Positions 7,626 through 16,029 of a stretch of DNA of 64,000 nucleotides are shown here, in pieces. The DNA comes from Achromobacter veterisilvae (GTDB lineage: Bacteria > Pseudomonadota > Gammaproteobacteria > Burkholderiales > Burkholderiaceae_B). Each line of letters starts with the position of its first letter. Position 1 is the first letter of the stretch. The notes under the pieces are model-generated. The model saw nothing but the letters and a program-made list of their open reading frames with translations, was not told the origin of the DNA and made no database searches. Both the position numbers and the translations under genes were made by a program. The stretch is from NCBI RefSeq assembly GCF_900496975.1, contig NZ_UFQC01000002.1:1-64000 (forward strand), written 5' to 3'.

Positions 7626-8435
7626 CTAACGCAGCATGCGCTCGAACGCGTACCTGCATGTCGCTTGTATTTGCTGCGGGGATAGATTGCGATCGGCGGG
7701 GATGCGCGCGGCTTCGCGAACCAGATCATTGACCTCGGCGAATGTTTGCACGCTGAGTCTTCGCACATCGTCGGCCAGATTTCCGAGTTCTAGCGCGACA
7801 CGCGCATGCCAGTGCGCATTGAATTCATCCAGCAACGCGCCGAAAAGCTCGACGGTGTCATAGAGGTACAGAACGTCCTGGGCCCTTTTGTTTGCCGGTC
7901 GATATTGTTGGATCAGGAATTTCTGGACCATGAAACACAGGGGGTTGACCACCTGAACGTCCATTCGCTCCGGCAGGAGAACGCCGTCATCGTGCCCAAG
8001 GCTGATCACCCAAGGATCGACGAGAAGAATGTCCAGGTGTCGGATCTTCTGAGCTGAAATACCGGCCTTCGCCATAGTCGCATCAGGCACGCCCCCTCGC
8101 TTATAGCCGCTTCCTACCAGAGGCGTGAGGAATTCGGCGTAGAAGCCCCCAGCCTCGTCGCCAAGCGTATAGTGCGCCGCGGGAGGCCGGTGGTCACCGC
8201 TCAACTCCTCTTGGAATCCATGCTGCATCAGCGCTTGCTTGATGTCGCCTTCCATGGGCTCCGTGTTGGCAAATGCGAGGTCCGTATCGCGAGTGAACAC
8301 GGGCTGGTAATCCGGCTGATTTGCCCTTCGATCCAGCCGGTGGAGGCGATGCCCCCACCCTCCAATGAAAATCAACTGCCGGCGCCAGGGAGCCAGCGCC
8401 TGCGCCAATCGCGTGAAAGCTTCCAGGTCGTTCAT
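7626..8435 (-). CDS. AbiEii-type nucleotidyltransferase toxin
   Basis: A 269-residue protein with a nucleotidyltransferase-fold signature: FIGGWGHRLHRL (GG near 24) followed by RDTDLAFAN (DxD) near 49-56, then a helical C-terminal half. This suits the AbiEii/AbiGii family, toxin component of type IV toxin-antitoxin systems; family members are known to inhibit growth by modifying tRNA or nucleotides. The DxD is intact, so activity is plausible. The start lies 5 bp after the stop of the upstream AbiEi-like gene, so expression is coupled to the antitoxin. The stop is 110 bp from the terminator by attR. It is longer in its C-terminal part than minimal MNT proteins. Confidence 0.75.
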   Translation of the reverse strand: MNDLEAFTRLAQALAPWRRQLIFIGGWGHRLHRLDRRANQPDYQPVFTRDTDLAFANTEPMEGDIKQALMQHGFQEELSGDHRPPAAHYTLGDEAGGFYAEFLTPLVGSGYKRGGVPDATMAKAGISAQKIRHLDILLVDPWVISLGHDDGVLLPERMDVQVVNPLCFMVQKFLIQQYRPANKRAQDVLYLYDTVELFGALLDEFNAHWHARVALELGNLADDVRRLSVQTFAEVNDLVREAARIPADRNLSPQQIQATCRYAFERMLR

Positions 8436-8440
8436 CGGCC

Positions 8441-9580
8441 TCAGTCCCCGACAATCGGCAAAAGAAATTTCTTATAGATCAGCGTGGCTTGTTCAGCACC
8501 CCGTGCCGGATGGTGCATGACGTCCAGCCATATCTGGATAACGTCAGACACCATTACCCCGTTTCGATCGATAGCCCCCCTGAACGTCGACTGCGGAAAA
8601 ACGGCTTGCCGCAAGATCAGGTCTGGCCGTTCGGAGGGATGAGCGATCAGCTCCGGCCAGTCCGGAGAACCCGGCCGGGGCAGCTTGTGGACATAGACAT
8701 ACGGCGGCACGCCACTGACGTGCCCGATATCCAGTTCATCGGCGGCGGCAAAAAGCCCCAGACAAGCGTCTTCCGTATGTCCGCCCAATAGGCCTTGGAT
8801 TTGCGGAAGGACAGGCATCCGTAGAAGAAAGCGGCATGGCATCTCCGGACATGAGCGCATCGTGGCAGCGCTCCAGCGGCGAAACAGCGCTTCGCGACGG
8901 ACGAGTTTCAGGTAGGGGGACGAATCGCTCAGATACCCTTCGCTGCGCAACTGCTGCAGAAATCGGGATGCGCTCATGGCGGACACCCGCGCTGCTTCGG
9001 CCAGTTCGGAGCCGTTGCGAAACTTCTTGCGCGGGGCATTCAACAAGCCTTCGGGCAGTTCCCTCGCCAAGAGGAGCTTCAGCATCCACTGGTTGAGATC
9101 CGAGAACAGGTTGATGGGCTGGGGTGGATGCGTGGCGGCAGTGCGCCTGGGTTCCTCTGGCAATCGGCTCAGCTCTTGGAACGCCGCGCCGCAGAAATAC
9201 TGCCCACCACGTCTCGCGATGAGGCCGACGGATACATCCTTCGCAAATCTCTGGGCAAATGCGTTCACATGCCTGGCCAAAGACGGGGACACGTCCGGCA
9301 CGCAGACGATCGCGAGGGGAAGGGCATCGTCAAACTGTTCGGCTGCGGCACGGGCTTGAAGGATCGCCATCGAGAGCAGCGGTATCACACGATCGGCGCG
9401 GCTTTCGGAGAGCGCTTTAATCTCGACAATGAACCGTCGCGTTCCACGCTGGAGGATCAAGTCCGCGCCGTTCGGGCCGCGAGGTAGCATCTCGACGGCC
9501 CAATCGTTGGCTCGAAAGAAATCGGCTACGTGCTGCTCGGCAGACATTGCGCGTTTGTTGGGAGATGGTGGGGCGGCCAT
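8441..9580 (-). CDS. AbiEi-family antitoxin with nuclease-like N-terminal domain
   Basis: A 379-residue protein in two parts. Residues about 10-120 show a PD-(D/E)XK-like core: E15 in SAEQHVADFF, D40 in GPNGADLIL, and E53-I-K55 in FIVEIKAL. Residues about 165-225 form a winged helix (GSELAEAARVSAMSASRFLQQLRSEGYL), the DNA-binding element of AbiEi antitoxins that repress their own operon. The remainder (about 230-379) is the AbiEi C-terminal domain. The family is probably AbiEi_2 (PF09952). ATG at 9580 is preceded by a promoter overlapped by palindromes, consistent with autorepression. The nuclease-like core may be catalytic or only structural; residues are intact but no activity is proven. 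Confidence 0.75.
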   Translation of the reverse strand: MAAPPSPNKRAMSAEQHVADFFRANDWAVEMLPRGPNGADLILQRGTRRFIVEIKALSESRADRVIPLLSMAILQARAAAEQFDDALPLAIVCVPDVSPSLARHVNAFAQRFAKDVSVGLIARRGGQYFCGAAFQELSRLPEEPRRTAATHPPQPINLFSDLNQWMLKLLLARELPEGLLNAPRKKFRNGSELAEAARVSAMSASRFLQQLRSEGYLSDSSPYLKLVRREALFRRWSAATMRSCPEMPCRFLLRMPVLPQIQGLLGGHTEDACLGLFAAADELDIGHVSGVPPYVYVHKLPRPGSPDWPELIAHPSERPDLILRQAVFPQSTFRGAIDRNGVMVSDVIQIWLDVMHHPARGAEQATLIYKKFLLPIVGD

Positions 9581-9594
9581 GGCGGAACGGATTT

Positions 9595-9644
9595 AACATG
9601 GCCATTTTAGTTAACATGGCCATGTTGTCAACCTTGGCCATGTT
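9595..9644 (-). promoter_or_regulatory. abiE promoter with embedded operator repeats
   Basis: On the minus strand TTGACA (9631-9626), a 16-bp spacer and TAAAAT (9609-9604) precede the AbiEi start at 9580. The perfect palindrome AACATGGCCATGTT (9613-9626) fills the spacer. Further half-sites flank it: AACATGGCC at 9595-9603 and GGCCATGTT at 9636-9644. AbiEi proteins are known to bind inverted repeats at their own promoter, so this is the likely operator. Confidence 0.8.
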
Positions 9645-9708
9645 GCTCGGATTCCGGCTGGCCGCAGACGTCGCGATCGCGACGCCTGCCCACCCGCCTG
9701 CCACCGGT

Positions 9709-12540
9709 CTAGAAACGCATGGCCAGCTTGAGCTGGCCGGACTGCTGCCGGTTGCCGCCACCGAACTGCGCGTCGTAGGCGACGCTGGCCGTCGTGTTGC
9801 GCGTGATGGCCATTTCGGCGCCTAGCCCGAGCACGGCGGCATCGCGCGCGATCGGAACGCCCGTCACCGAGAACGTGCTGCCGCCTTCGAAAGCCAGTTC
9901 CTGCCTCGGCTTCACATCGCCCATGGCGTGGCGCCAGCCCAGCGTTGCGGTCAGGCGGCCCGGCGCGCGGTCGGAACCGAACAGCCATGCGCCGCGCAGT
10001 CCCAGCGTGGTGCTCGTCACATCGTCGGAACTTCCCGCCCCGTGCAGGGCGGCCGTACCGCCAGTTTCGTCGAAGTCGCGAGTGCGCAACTGGTTCCACG
10101 CCACGCCGGCGTAGGGTTCAATGCTGTAGGCGTCGCCCAGCGGCAGGTGGTAGCCGAGTTCGGTGAACACTTGCGTCGACGAGGCGTGATAGGACGACTC
10201 GAGCCGCTGGGCCAGGCTCCCGGCCGCCACATCGCGTTTCGTGTCGATATCGTGCCAGGTGTAGGCCGCGCCGGCCATGAAGCGGACATGGCCGGGGCCG
10301 GCGGGGAAATTCCGTCCGCCGAACAACGTCGCCGTATAGCTGTCGACATTGGTGCGCGACGCGGTATCGGCGATCGAGCTGTGGCTGCCGATGTAGCCCA
10401 GCGCGCCGCCCAATCGCCAGCCGCCGCCCACCGCGCCGTCGCCGCCGACGAAGAGCCCGCCGGACGATTGGTTCACGCTCGACGCGTTGCCGTCGCCCCC
10501 GAACGTGCTCCAATTGCCGAATACTTGCGCCCAGACCGGAGATGCGCCGCTTTGCGGCAGGGCGTCGGACGGCCCACGGCCCAATTGGGCCGTGGGCCGT
10601 CCGGCGAGCGCCGGCGCGTCGAGGTTGCCGCGCAAATGGGCCAGCGGCAGCGTGCGCACGGTGTCCCCCATGCTCTGCAACACACTGGGGGTACTTGCGT
10701 ACGCTTCGCCGGAAAGCATCTTCAAGGCCGAGCGCGCCTGGTCCGGCGTCATGGAGAGGACCGCCGTCGCCACCTGGCTGGCGCCGGTGGCCATACCCGG
10801 CGCACTGCCGTTCCCGGCCGCCGGCAATCCGTTTCCGATCGAAGACAATCCATTTCCGGTCGAAGACGATTCGCTTCCAGCCGGAGACGATCCGCTTCCC
10901 GTCGAAGGCGACCCGCTTCCCATCAAGGGAGGCGCTTCGTTGTCCAACGCGCCGCCCACGCTGCTCTCGTTGCCCGTGCCGCCGACGCTGCCGATCGGCA
11001 CGTCGTTGCGCGTGAGCGTCATGAACGCATTGTTGGTGTCGTAGCTGAGCGTGGGCGTCAGGAAGGCATATGCGCTCGAGGCGCCGGTGAACCGGCCCTG
11101 TATGCCGCCGTCCGCCGTCAGGATGTTGTAGGTCGTCTGCGGCGCATAGTTGCCGTTGGGGCCCACGTGCGCCACGGTGCCGTCGAGGTAGGCGACACCG
11201 GTGACGTGGATGCGGTCGCTGGCGCTGCTGGCCGGATCGGCATGCACGCGGTAGATGGTGTTCTGGCCGAAGGTCAGGTTGCCATTGACGGTGAGCGTGC
11301 CCATGGGCGAGCCATCGTTGCCGGGAGAGATGACCGCGGTGGGATAGAGATTGGTGCTGCCGACCTGGCCCACGCCCGCCAGCACGACTTCGCGGCCGAT
11401 ATCCATGGGGCCGTTCAGCTTGCCGTCGATCTCCAGCGCGCCGTCGGCGATCAGGATGGGGCCGGTGAGGCCGCTGCTGTCGGCGGTCAGGATCACCGAT
11501 CCCGGGCCGGTCTTGACGAAGCCCTGCGTGCCTTGCAGCGGGTTGTCGATGGTGTCGACGAATTGGCCGGAAGCATAGGTGCCATCGCCCACCACGATCG
11601 CGGGCGGGTTGCCGCCGCTGCCGACCAGGGTGATGGGAGCGCCTTGCAGGCGATACCGATCGGTGGCGAACTGGATGCCCGACACGCGCACCGGGCCGGC
11701 GCCGCCATCGACGGTCACGGTGCCGGCCGCGCCGGTGAAAATGGCGTATCCGCCATCGGGCAAGGCCCCCGCGGCATTGCTCGGACTATTCCAGTTCGTG
11801 CTGGCGGCGCTCCAGGTGCCATTGCCGCCCCCGGCCCGGGTGGCGGACGCCGCGCCGTTGCCGTTCCACAAGTTGGTCGTGCCTGGCCCCAGGATGAGGT
11901 TGATCTGCTTGTCGCCGGTCAGCGACTGGATGGTCGCCGCGGGCAGCGAGTCGCCGGTGACCGTGCCCAGCGACAGGCCGTTGCCGCTCAACGTGCCGCC
12001 GTAGGACAGGATCCGGTAGTAGCCGGCATTGACGCCCAGGGTATTCACCGAAACATTCAGCGTCGTGTTATTGAGGGCGACGTTGCCTCCGACGGTAATG
12101 TTGTCGCCGGTGCCCGGTTGCGTAATGGGCAGCCCCGCGTAGCCGGTCTCGAAATCGAACACGGCATTGTTCATCGACAGGTTGCCCCTGACGACGAGAT
12201 TGCCGTTGGAAACGCCGGTCGGCGTGCCGACGGAATAACCGGGCGCGACACGCGAATTGCCCGTCACGTTGAGATCGCCGTTGATCGAGCCGAACCCCGC
12301 GATGGTGGAATTCGATGCCGCGTTGACGTTCCCGTTGATGGTGACGCCCGCTCCGCCACCGTTGCCGCCGATCACCATCGTGCCGCCGTTGACGTCGACT
12401 CCGCCGGGGAAGCCGGCCGAGCCGTCGAACACCTGCGTATTGCCTGACGTAACGGTCAGGTCAGCGGCCGTGACGCCACTGCCGTAGGACGCGCTGAGCG
12501 CGAGCGTCGCCGTCAGCCACTTCTTCGTGCCATATATCAA
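9709..12540 (-). CDS. Classical autotransporter (type Va secretion) adhesin-like protein
   Basis: A 943-residue outer-membrane protein. A Sec signal peptide (about 1-26: KKWLTATLALSASYG then VTAA) precedes a Gly/Asn-rich beta-helix passenger (27 to about 535). That passenger has typical repeats and one passenger-associated transport repeat (QGFVKTGPGSVILTADSSGL). Six seven-residue Gly/Ser repeats follow (about 539-580), then a helical linker (QARSALKMLSGEAYAS) and a C-terminal autotransporter beta-barrel (about 680-943) ending QLKLAMRF. The start is a TTG with GGGAGG 7 bp upstream; no in-frame ATG gives the signal peptide. Passenger function is unknown (adhesin or similar). The gene's codons are GC-rich, but its upstream DNA is strikingly AT-rich and repeated, suggesting special regulation. 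Confidence 0.88.
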   Translation of the reverse strand: MIYGTKKWLTATLALSASYGSGVTAADLTVTSGNTQVFDGSAGFPGGVDVNGGTMVIGGNGGGAGVTINGNVNAASNSTIAGFGSINGDLNVTGNSRVAPGYSVGTPTGVSNGNLVVRGNLSMNNAVFDFETGYAGLPITQPGTGDNITVGGNVALNNTTLNVSVNTLGVNAGYYRILSYGGTLSGNGLSLGTVTGDSLPAATIQSLTGDKQINLILGPGTTNLWNGNGAASATRAGGGNGTWSAASTNWNSPSNAAGALPDGGYAIFTGAAGTVTVDGGAGPVRVSGIQFATDRYRLQGAPITLVGSGGNPPAIVVGDGTYASGQFVDTIDNPLQGTQGFVKTGPGSVILTADSSGLTGPILIADGALEIDGKLNGPMDIGREVVLAGVGQVGSTNLYPTAVISPGNDGSPMGTLTVNGNLTFGQNTIYRVHADPASSASDRIHVTGVAYLDGTVAHVGPNGNYAPQTTYNILTADGGIQGRFTGASSAYAFLTPTLSYDTNNAFMTLTRNDVPIGSVGGTGNESSVGGALDNEAPPLMGSGSPSTGSGSSPAGSESSSTGNGLSSIGNGLPAAGNGSAPGMATGASQVATAVLSMTPDQARSALKMLSGEAYASTPSVLQSMGDTVRTLPLAHLRGNLDAPALAGRPTAQLGRGPSDALPQSGASPVWAQVFGNWSTFGGDGNASSVNQSSGGLFVGGDGAVGGGWRLGGALGYIGSHSSIADTASRTNVDSYTATLFGGRNFPAGPGHVRFMAGAAYTWHDIDTKRDVAAGSLAQRLESSYHASSTQVFTELGYHLPLGDAYSIEPYAGVAWNQLRTRDFDETGGTAALHGAGSSDDVTSTTLGLRGAWLFGSDRAPGRLTATLGWRHAMGDVKPRQELAFEGGSTFSVTGVPIARDAAVLGLGAEMAITRNTTASVAYDAQFGGGNRQQSGQLKLAMRF
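10566..10603. repeat. 38-bp perfect palindrome inside the autotransporter gene
   Basis: Nineteen bases on each side of the centre between 10584 and 10585 pair without mismatch. The core is CCCAATTGGG, flanked by GGCC/GGCC-rich arms. On the coding strand it encodes part of GRPTAQLGRGPS, between the helical linker and the barrel. A spacer-free palindrome of this length can extrude as a cruciform and is rarely kept by chance in coding DNA. Confidence 0.9.
10802..10927. repeat. Six 21-bp tandem repeats encoding a Gly/Ser linker
   Basis: Six units start at 10802, 10823, 10844, 10865, 10886 and 10907, all exactly 21 bp. They encode six seven-residue units such as GSGSPST, GSGSSPA and GSESSST in the autotransporter between passenger and helical linker. 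In-frame copy-number change would alter linker length without breaking the protein. Confidence 0.85.
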
Positions 12541-13263
12541 TGTGGATCCTCCCTGTCTCGGCTAATCCTCTGACGCTCAGGCATTACTGGATTGTTATAA
12601 AAGTATTACCACGCAACAAACCAATCTATATGAACGTAATGAGTCTTCGCGAAAAAAAGGACGCAATTTATACCCATTTTTTCGCAATACCAAGAATTAA
12701 TGGATAGATACCATCCAGATTATTTAAATAGCGTTGATGGATACCATCCCGATTATCCAGAAAGCACGCATGGATACCGTCCATATTATTCAAATACGAA
12801 AAAATTCATACAATTCATATTGTTAAGAGAACACGGACGGATACATCCAAGTTATTGAAATACCTTTTATATCGGCGCAGTCCGGCCCTTTTTCCATGAC
12901 GTTTACCGTGCATCCGTGAAACAAATAGGCATAAATACCGCCCAAGACATGGAGCGCACATTGCGGAACGATCCAAGGCGGTTTTGGCGGAACGGGAATT
13001 CAGTCCGGGACTTGGTCCTATAAACGGCGGGTTCTTCAGTGAATTACGAAGGGAGTCGGCGCCCAGCCTTTCCCGCTGCGGATCGAGCAGCCCCTCTATG
13101 CGCGGACGGATTCCCCCGGACGACGGCCGCACACCCTTGAGCAAGGCCAAGCCGGACCCCGGCCGCGGGCTAGGGACAACCCTGTATATACAAGTATAGA
13201 TATGCCATCTACATTCGACGCGCAATGCACTGGCGATACTTGGTGGACATACGGGAGAGCCCA
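12541..13263. promoter_or_regulatory. AT-rich 723-bp divergent control region with about 33-bp repeats
   Basis: The region between the autotransporter (minus) and the Bug gene (plus). From 12590 to 12870 it is far more AT-rich than the genome. It contains units beginning GATACCATCC or close variants at 12707, 12740, 12773, a degenerate one at 12807, and 12840 (spacings 33, 33, 34, 33). Each continues with an AT-rich run such as GATTATTTAAATA. A weaker copy may start near 12669. A 149-codon frame at 12815-13264 runs through it but has no coding signature. The array is upstream of the autotransporter promoter side. Confidence 0.65.
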
Positions 13264-14256
13264 ATGAATGTACGGATAGCCATGAACCCTGGAAGGCGCT
13301 TGCTCTGTGGATTGATTGCGGCCAGCTCCGTCATCGGCCTCGCAATCGCGGCGGAAGCGCCTCTGCGCATTGTGGTCGGCTTTCCGCCAGGCGGCGCGCT
13401 GGACATTCTTGCCCGCGTCATCGGACAGCGCCTGACGGAGACGCTGGGCCGCCCCGTCGTGGTGGAAAACCAGCCTGGCGCAGGCAGCCTGATCGCGGCG
13501 CAGGCGGTAGCGCGGGCGCAACCGGACGACTCCACGATTCTGCTGGCGCCGGTGGTCGTGCCGGCCTTTTTCCCTGCCCTTTACCCGAAGATGTCCTTCG
13601 ATCCCGTCCGCGATCTGACGCCCGTGGCGGAACTGGGCGATTTCAGTCTGGCCCTGGTGACCGCGCCCACCGTTCGGGCTGGGGATCTCGTCGAGTTCAT
13701 CGAGTATGCCAAGGCCAGGCCGGGCACCGTCAACTATGGCTCCATGTCCGCCGGAACCCCGTCGCACTTCCTGGGCGTGATGCTGAACCGCGCGGCGGGG
13801 CTGGACATGCTCCACATTCCCTACAAGGGCGCGGCGCCGGTGCTGATCGCGGTACAGAGCGGCGAGATCCAGGCGGCGATCGTTACCTCGGGCGAAGCCG
13901 TGGAACTGCACAAACAAGGGCGCATAAGGATACTGGGCGTGACGGGCAAGGAGCGCTCTCCCCTGTTGCCGGACGTCGCCACCATGTCGCAGGCCGTGCC
14001 GCGCCTGCGCGACATGGAAGATGTGTCGCTGTGGTACGGCTTCTTCGCGCCGAAGGGCACGAATGCAATACAGGCCGAAAGGCTCAACCAGGCCCTGGCC
14101 GCGGCGCTGAAGGCGCCGGAGGTGCAGCGGCAGATTGCGCAGCAGGACTTGCGCACACGCTATCCGTCGGCCGCCGAATTCGCTGAACGGGTGCGGCTCG
14201 ACAACGAGGTCTGGGGCGGCATCATTCGCACGACCGGTTTCACCTTGGAGCAATAA
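13264..14256 (+). CDS. Bug/TctC-family periplasmic solute-binding protein
   Basis: A 330-residue tripartite tricarboxylate transporter receptor-like protein. Start at 13264 (MNVRIAMNPGRR) is chosen because GGGAGAG lies about 8 bp upstream and it gives a normal signal peptide (LLCGLIAASSVIGLAIAAEA). The mature part begins PLRIVVGFPPGGALDILARVIGQRL, the ligand-loop signature of Bug proteins, followed by VVENQPGAGS and MLHIPYKGAAPVL. These proteins bind carboxylates or related small molecules in the periplasm; most in Alcaligenaceae are orphans without tctA/tctB nearby, as here. It overlaps the next gene by one base (TAATG), so the two are co-translated. Ligand unknown. Confidence 0.9.
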   Translation: MNVRIAMNPGRRLLCGLIAASSVIGLAIAAEAPLRIVVGFPPGGALDILARVIGQRLTETLGRPVVVENQPGAGSLIAAQAVARAQPDDSTILLAPVVVPAFFPALYPKMSFDPVRDLTPVAELGDFSLALVTAPTVRAGDLVEFIEYAKARPGTVNYGSMSAGTPSHFLGVMLNRAAGLDMLHIPYKGAAPVLIAVQSGEIQAAIVTSGEAVELHKQGRIRILGVTGKERSPLLPDVATMSQAVPRLRDMEDVSLWYGFFAPKGTNAIQAERLNQALAAALKAPEVQRQIAQQDLRTRYPSAAEFAERVRLDNEVWGGIIRTTGFTLEQ

Positions 14257-15137
14257 TGACGCAGCACAGCACAGGCACGGAGCTTCCCGTGCGCATCCAG
14301 ACGCTTGGAACCGGCGGACCGCGCCCAGACCCCGAAAGGGCCGGACCTGCGACGGCGGTGAAGATCGGCGATGAAACCTTGCTGTTCGACGCCGGTCGCG
14401 GCGTCGTCGTCCAGATGGTGCGGGCAGGCATCGCGCTGGAGTCCCTGAAGGACGTCTTCATCACCCACCATCATTTCGACCATATCGGCGACGTGTTCGA
14501 CGTGGCGCTCAGCACCTGGCTGCACGGGCGCCGTCACGCCATTGCATTTCGCGGGCCGCCAGACACCAAGCGCATCATGAACGCCCTGCTGACGCAGGTC
14601 TACGACAAGGACATCGAATGGCGTTCGGACGGCGAACCCACCCATGGCGGCTGGTCCGCGATCGAGGCCATCGACGTGGCGCCCGGCCCGATAGCGGAAA
14701 CGGACCGCTGGCGGGTTTTCGCCGAGCCCGTGGTGCACGGACATGGGCTGGCCTTCTCCCAGGCGTTTCTCAAGCGCTGGATTTGCTACGGATACCGGGT
14801 GGAGAGCCAGGGGAAAGTCATCGCCATCAGCGGCGACACCGTCGATTGCGCGGGGCTGCGGCGCCTCGCGAAGGGCGCGGACGTACTGGTCCAATGCTGC
14901 TACCTGGCGGACGCTGAAATCGACTCCGAGCATTTCCGCAATCTGGCCAAGTACACACTGGCCTGCGGCGACACCGTGGGCAAGATCGCCGCCGCCTGCA
15001 ACGTCGGCACCCTGGTGCTGACCCATCACCGCCCCCGCGACGACATGGCCATGATCGAACGGCTGCGCGAGGAGGTGGCGCGCGACTTTCCTGGGCGCCT
15101 GATCATTGCCAACGACCTGGACGAGGTCGCGCTGTGA
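14256..15137 (+). CDS. Metallo-beta-lactamase-fold hydrolase (RNase Z/arylsulfatase-like)
   Basis: A 293-residue cytosolic protein with the metal-binding motif THHHFDHIGD (about 69-78), GDTVDCAGL with the bridging Asp, and a C-terminal histidine in LVLTHHRPRDD. The N-terminus IQTLGTGGPRPDPERAG is typical of the RNase Z/AtsA-like branch, where members hydrolyse sulfate or phosphodiesters and small-molecule esters. Its ATG overlaps the stop of the Bug gene by one base, so it may act on the imported ligand. It lacks the RNase Z exosite arm, so tRNA processing is unlikely. Exact substrate unknown. Confidence 0.85.
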   Translation: MTQHSTGTELPVRIQTLGTGGPRPDPERAGPATAVKIGDETLLFDAGRGVVVQMVRAGIALESLKDVFITHHHFDHIGDVFDVALSTWLHGRRHAIAFRGPPDTKRIMNALLTQVYDKDIEWRSDGEPTHGGWSAIEAIDVAPGPIAETDRWRVFAEPVVHGHGLAFSQAFLKRWICYGYRVESQGKVIAISGDTVDCAGLRRLAKGADVLVQCCYLADAEIDSEHFRNLAKYTLACGDTVGKIAAACNVGTLVLTHHRPRDDMAMIERLREEVARDFPGRLIIANDLDEVAL

Positions 15138-15267
15138 AACGCCTCGGCCACGCAAAGCGCAACCGGGCAGGACAGGGCAGACGCCGCCCCCATCGCCCGC
15201 ACATGACCGAGGCGCTGCACATGGGGTAACCTTCTGGTTGCACAAATCAGAGGTGTTGGAAAGAACA

Positions 15268-15852
15268 ATGGGTTTTGAAAAACTTGCCGACCTGCGAGAG
15301 CAGCTCCGGGCGCAAGCTCAGCAAGCGGCGCCAGTCCAACCGAAACAGGCAGACCGGGCAAAGAAGCGGGAATCCGCCAAGAAGCGGGAACCCTCCAGGA
15401 AGCAGGAACCCGCCAGGACGCGGGAGCCTGTCGACCCGACGGTCGAAGCGATCTGGCGCCTGCAGAAGCAGTTTCCGCTGGCTTTCCCGAAGAATCCCGC
15501 GCCCAAGGTGCCTCTCAAGGAAGGCATCCTGGCGGATGCCGCCCAGCATCTCGAAGCGCTTTCCATGACGGAAGAGCAGCTCAAGCAGGCGATTGCCGCC
15601 TGGTGCAAGGGAAGCCGCTACTGGGCCTGCCTGACGGAAGACGCCCCCCGCGTCGACCTGCAAGGGCAGCCCGTCGGCAAGGTGACCGCGCAACAGGCAG
15701 CCTATGCGCGCCGCCAGGCCAGCCGCCGGCCCGGCGGCAAGCCCCGCCCCGCCAAGAAGCCCGCCGCCCCGCAAGCCGCCGCCGCGCCGTCCGTTGAAGC
15801 GCAGCCCGCCGTAGAGCAAACCGCGGCAACGCAGGCCGCCGAAACGCCCTGA
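15268..15852 (+). CDS. proQ: ProQ/FinO-domain RNA-binding protein
   Basis: A 194-residue protein. The frame is open further upstream, but MGFEKLADLREQLRAQAQQ at 15268 with GGAAAG before it is the sensible start. A basic Lys/Arg/Glu-rich N-terminal tail (about 25-55) leads to the FinO/ProQ fold (about 57-130) with AIWRLQKQFPLAFPKNPAPKVPLKEGI and LKQAIAAWCKGSRYWACL. A Pro/Ala/Lys-rich disordered tail follows (about 140-194). Such proteins are RNA chaperones for sRNAs and mRNA 3' ends. The order of tail and domain differs from E. coli ProQ (N-terminal domain, C-terminal Tudor), as usual in beta-proteobacteria. A strong terminator follows directly. Confidence 0.88.
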   Translation: MGFEKLADLREQLRAQAQQAAPVQPKQADRAKKRESAKKREPSRKQEPARTREPVDPTVEAIWRLQKQFPLAFPKNPAPKVPLKEGILADAAQHLEALSMTEEQLKQAIAAWCKGSRYWACLTEDAPRVDLQGQPVGKVTAQQAAYARRQASRRPGGKPRPAKKPAAPQAAAAPSVEAQPAVEQTAATQAAETP

Positions 15853-15875
15853 CCCTGGGCGCCGGAAGGACCCTG

Positions 15876-15906
15876 GCGCCCGCGCGATTGCGCGGGCGCT
15901 TTTTTC
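15876..15906 (+). terminator. Terminator after the ProQ-type gene
   Basis: Perfect 10-bp stem GCGCCCGCGC/GCGCGGGCGC with a GATT loop and a run of seven T residues, starting 24 bp after the stop codon. Confidence 0.93.
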
Positions 15907-15928
15907 TTTCCGCGATTTTCGCCCGCAC

Positions 15929-15956
15929 TGCACAAGTCAAAAATTCTGTGTATAAT
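15929..15956 (+). promoter_or_regulatory. Promoter of the tRNA-Gly gene
   Basis: A perfect TATAAT at 15951-15956 is preceded at 16 bp by TGCACA (15929-15934), a weak -35. It lies 74 bp upstream of tRNA-Gly and directly after the terminator of the previous gene, so nothing else is available to use it. Confidence 0.65.
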
Positions 15957-16029
15957 CGCTGTCTTTGGTGGACACGGCCTTCTGAAAGAAACTTCAGGAA
16001 TCGCACCAAATGATGCATGCAATGCATAC

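Noticed and set aside
9928-12447. 839-codon plus-strand frame opposite the autotransporter
   Set aside because: The reverse frame of a clear signal-peptide/beta-helix/barrel protein; composition is the mirror of its codons.
12815-13264. 149-codon minus-strand frame in the AT-rich region
   Set aside because: No RBS or domain; it covers repeats and the antisense start of the Bug gene.
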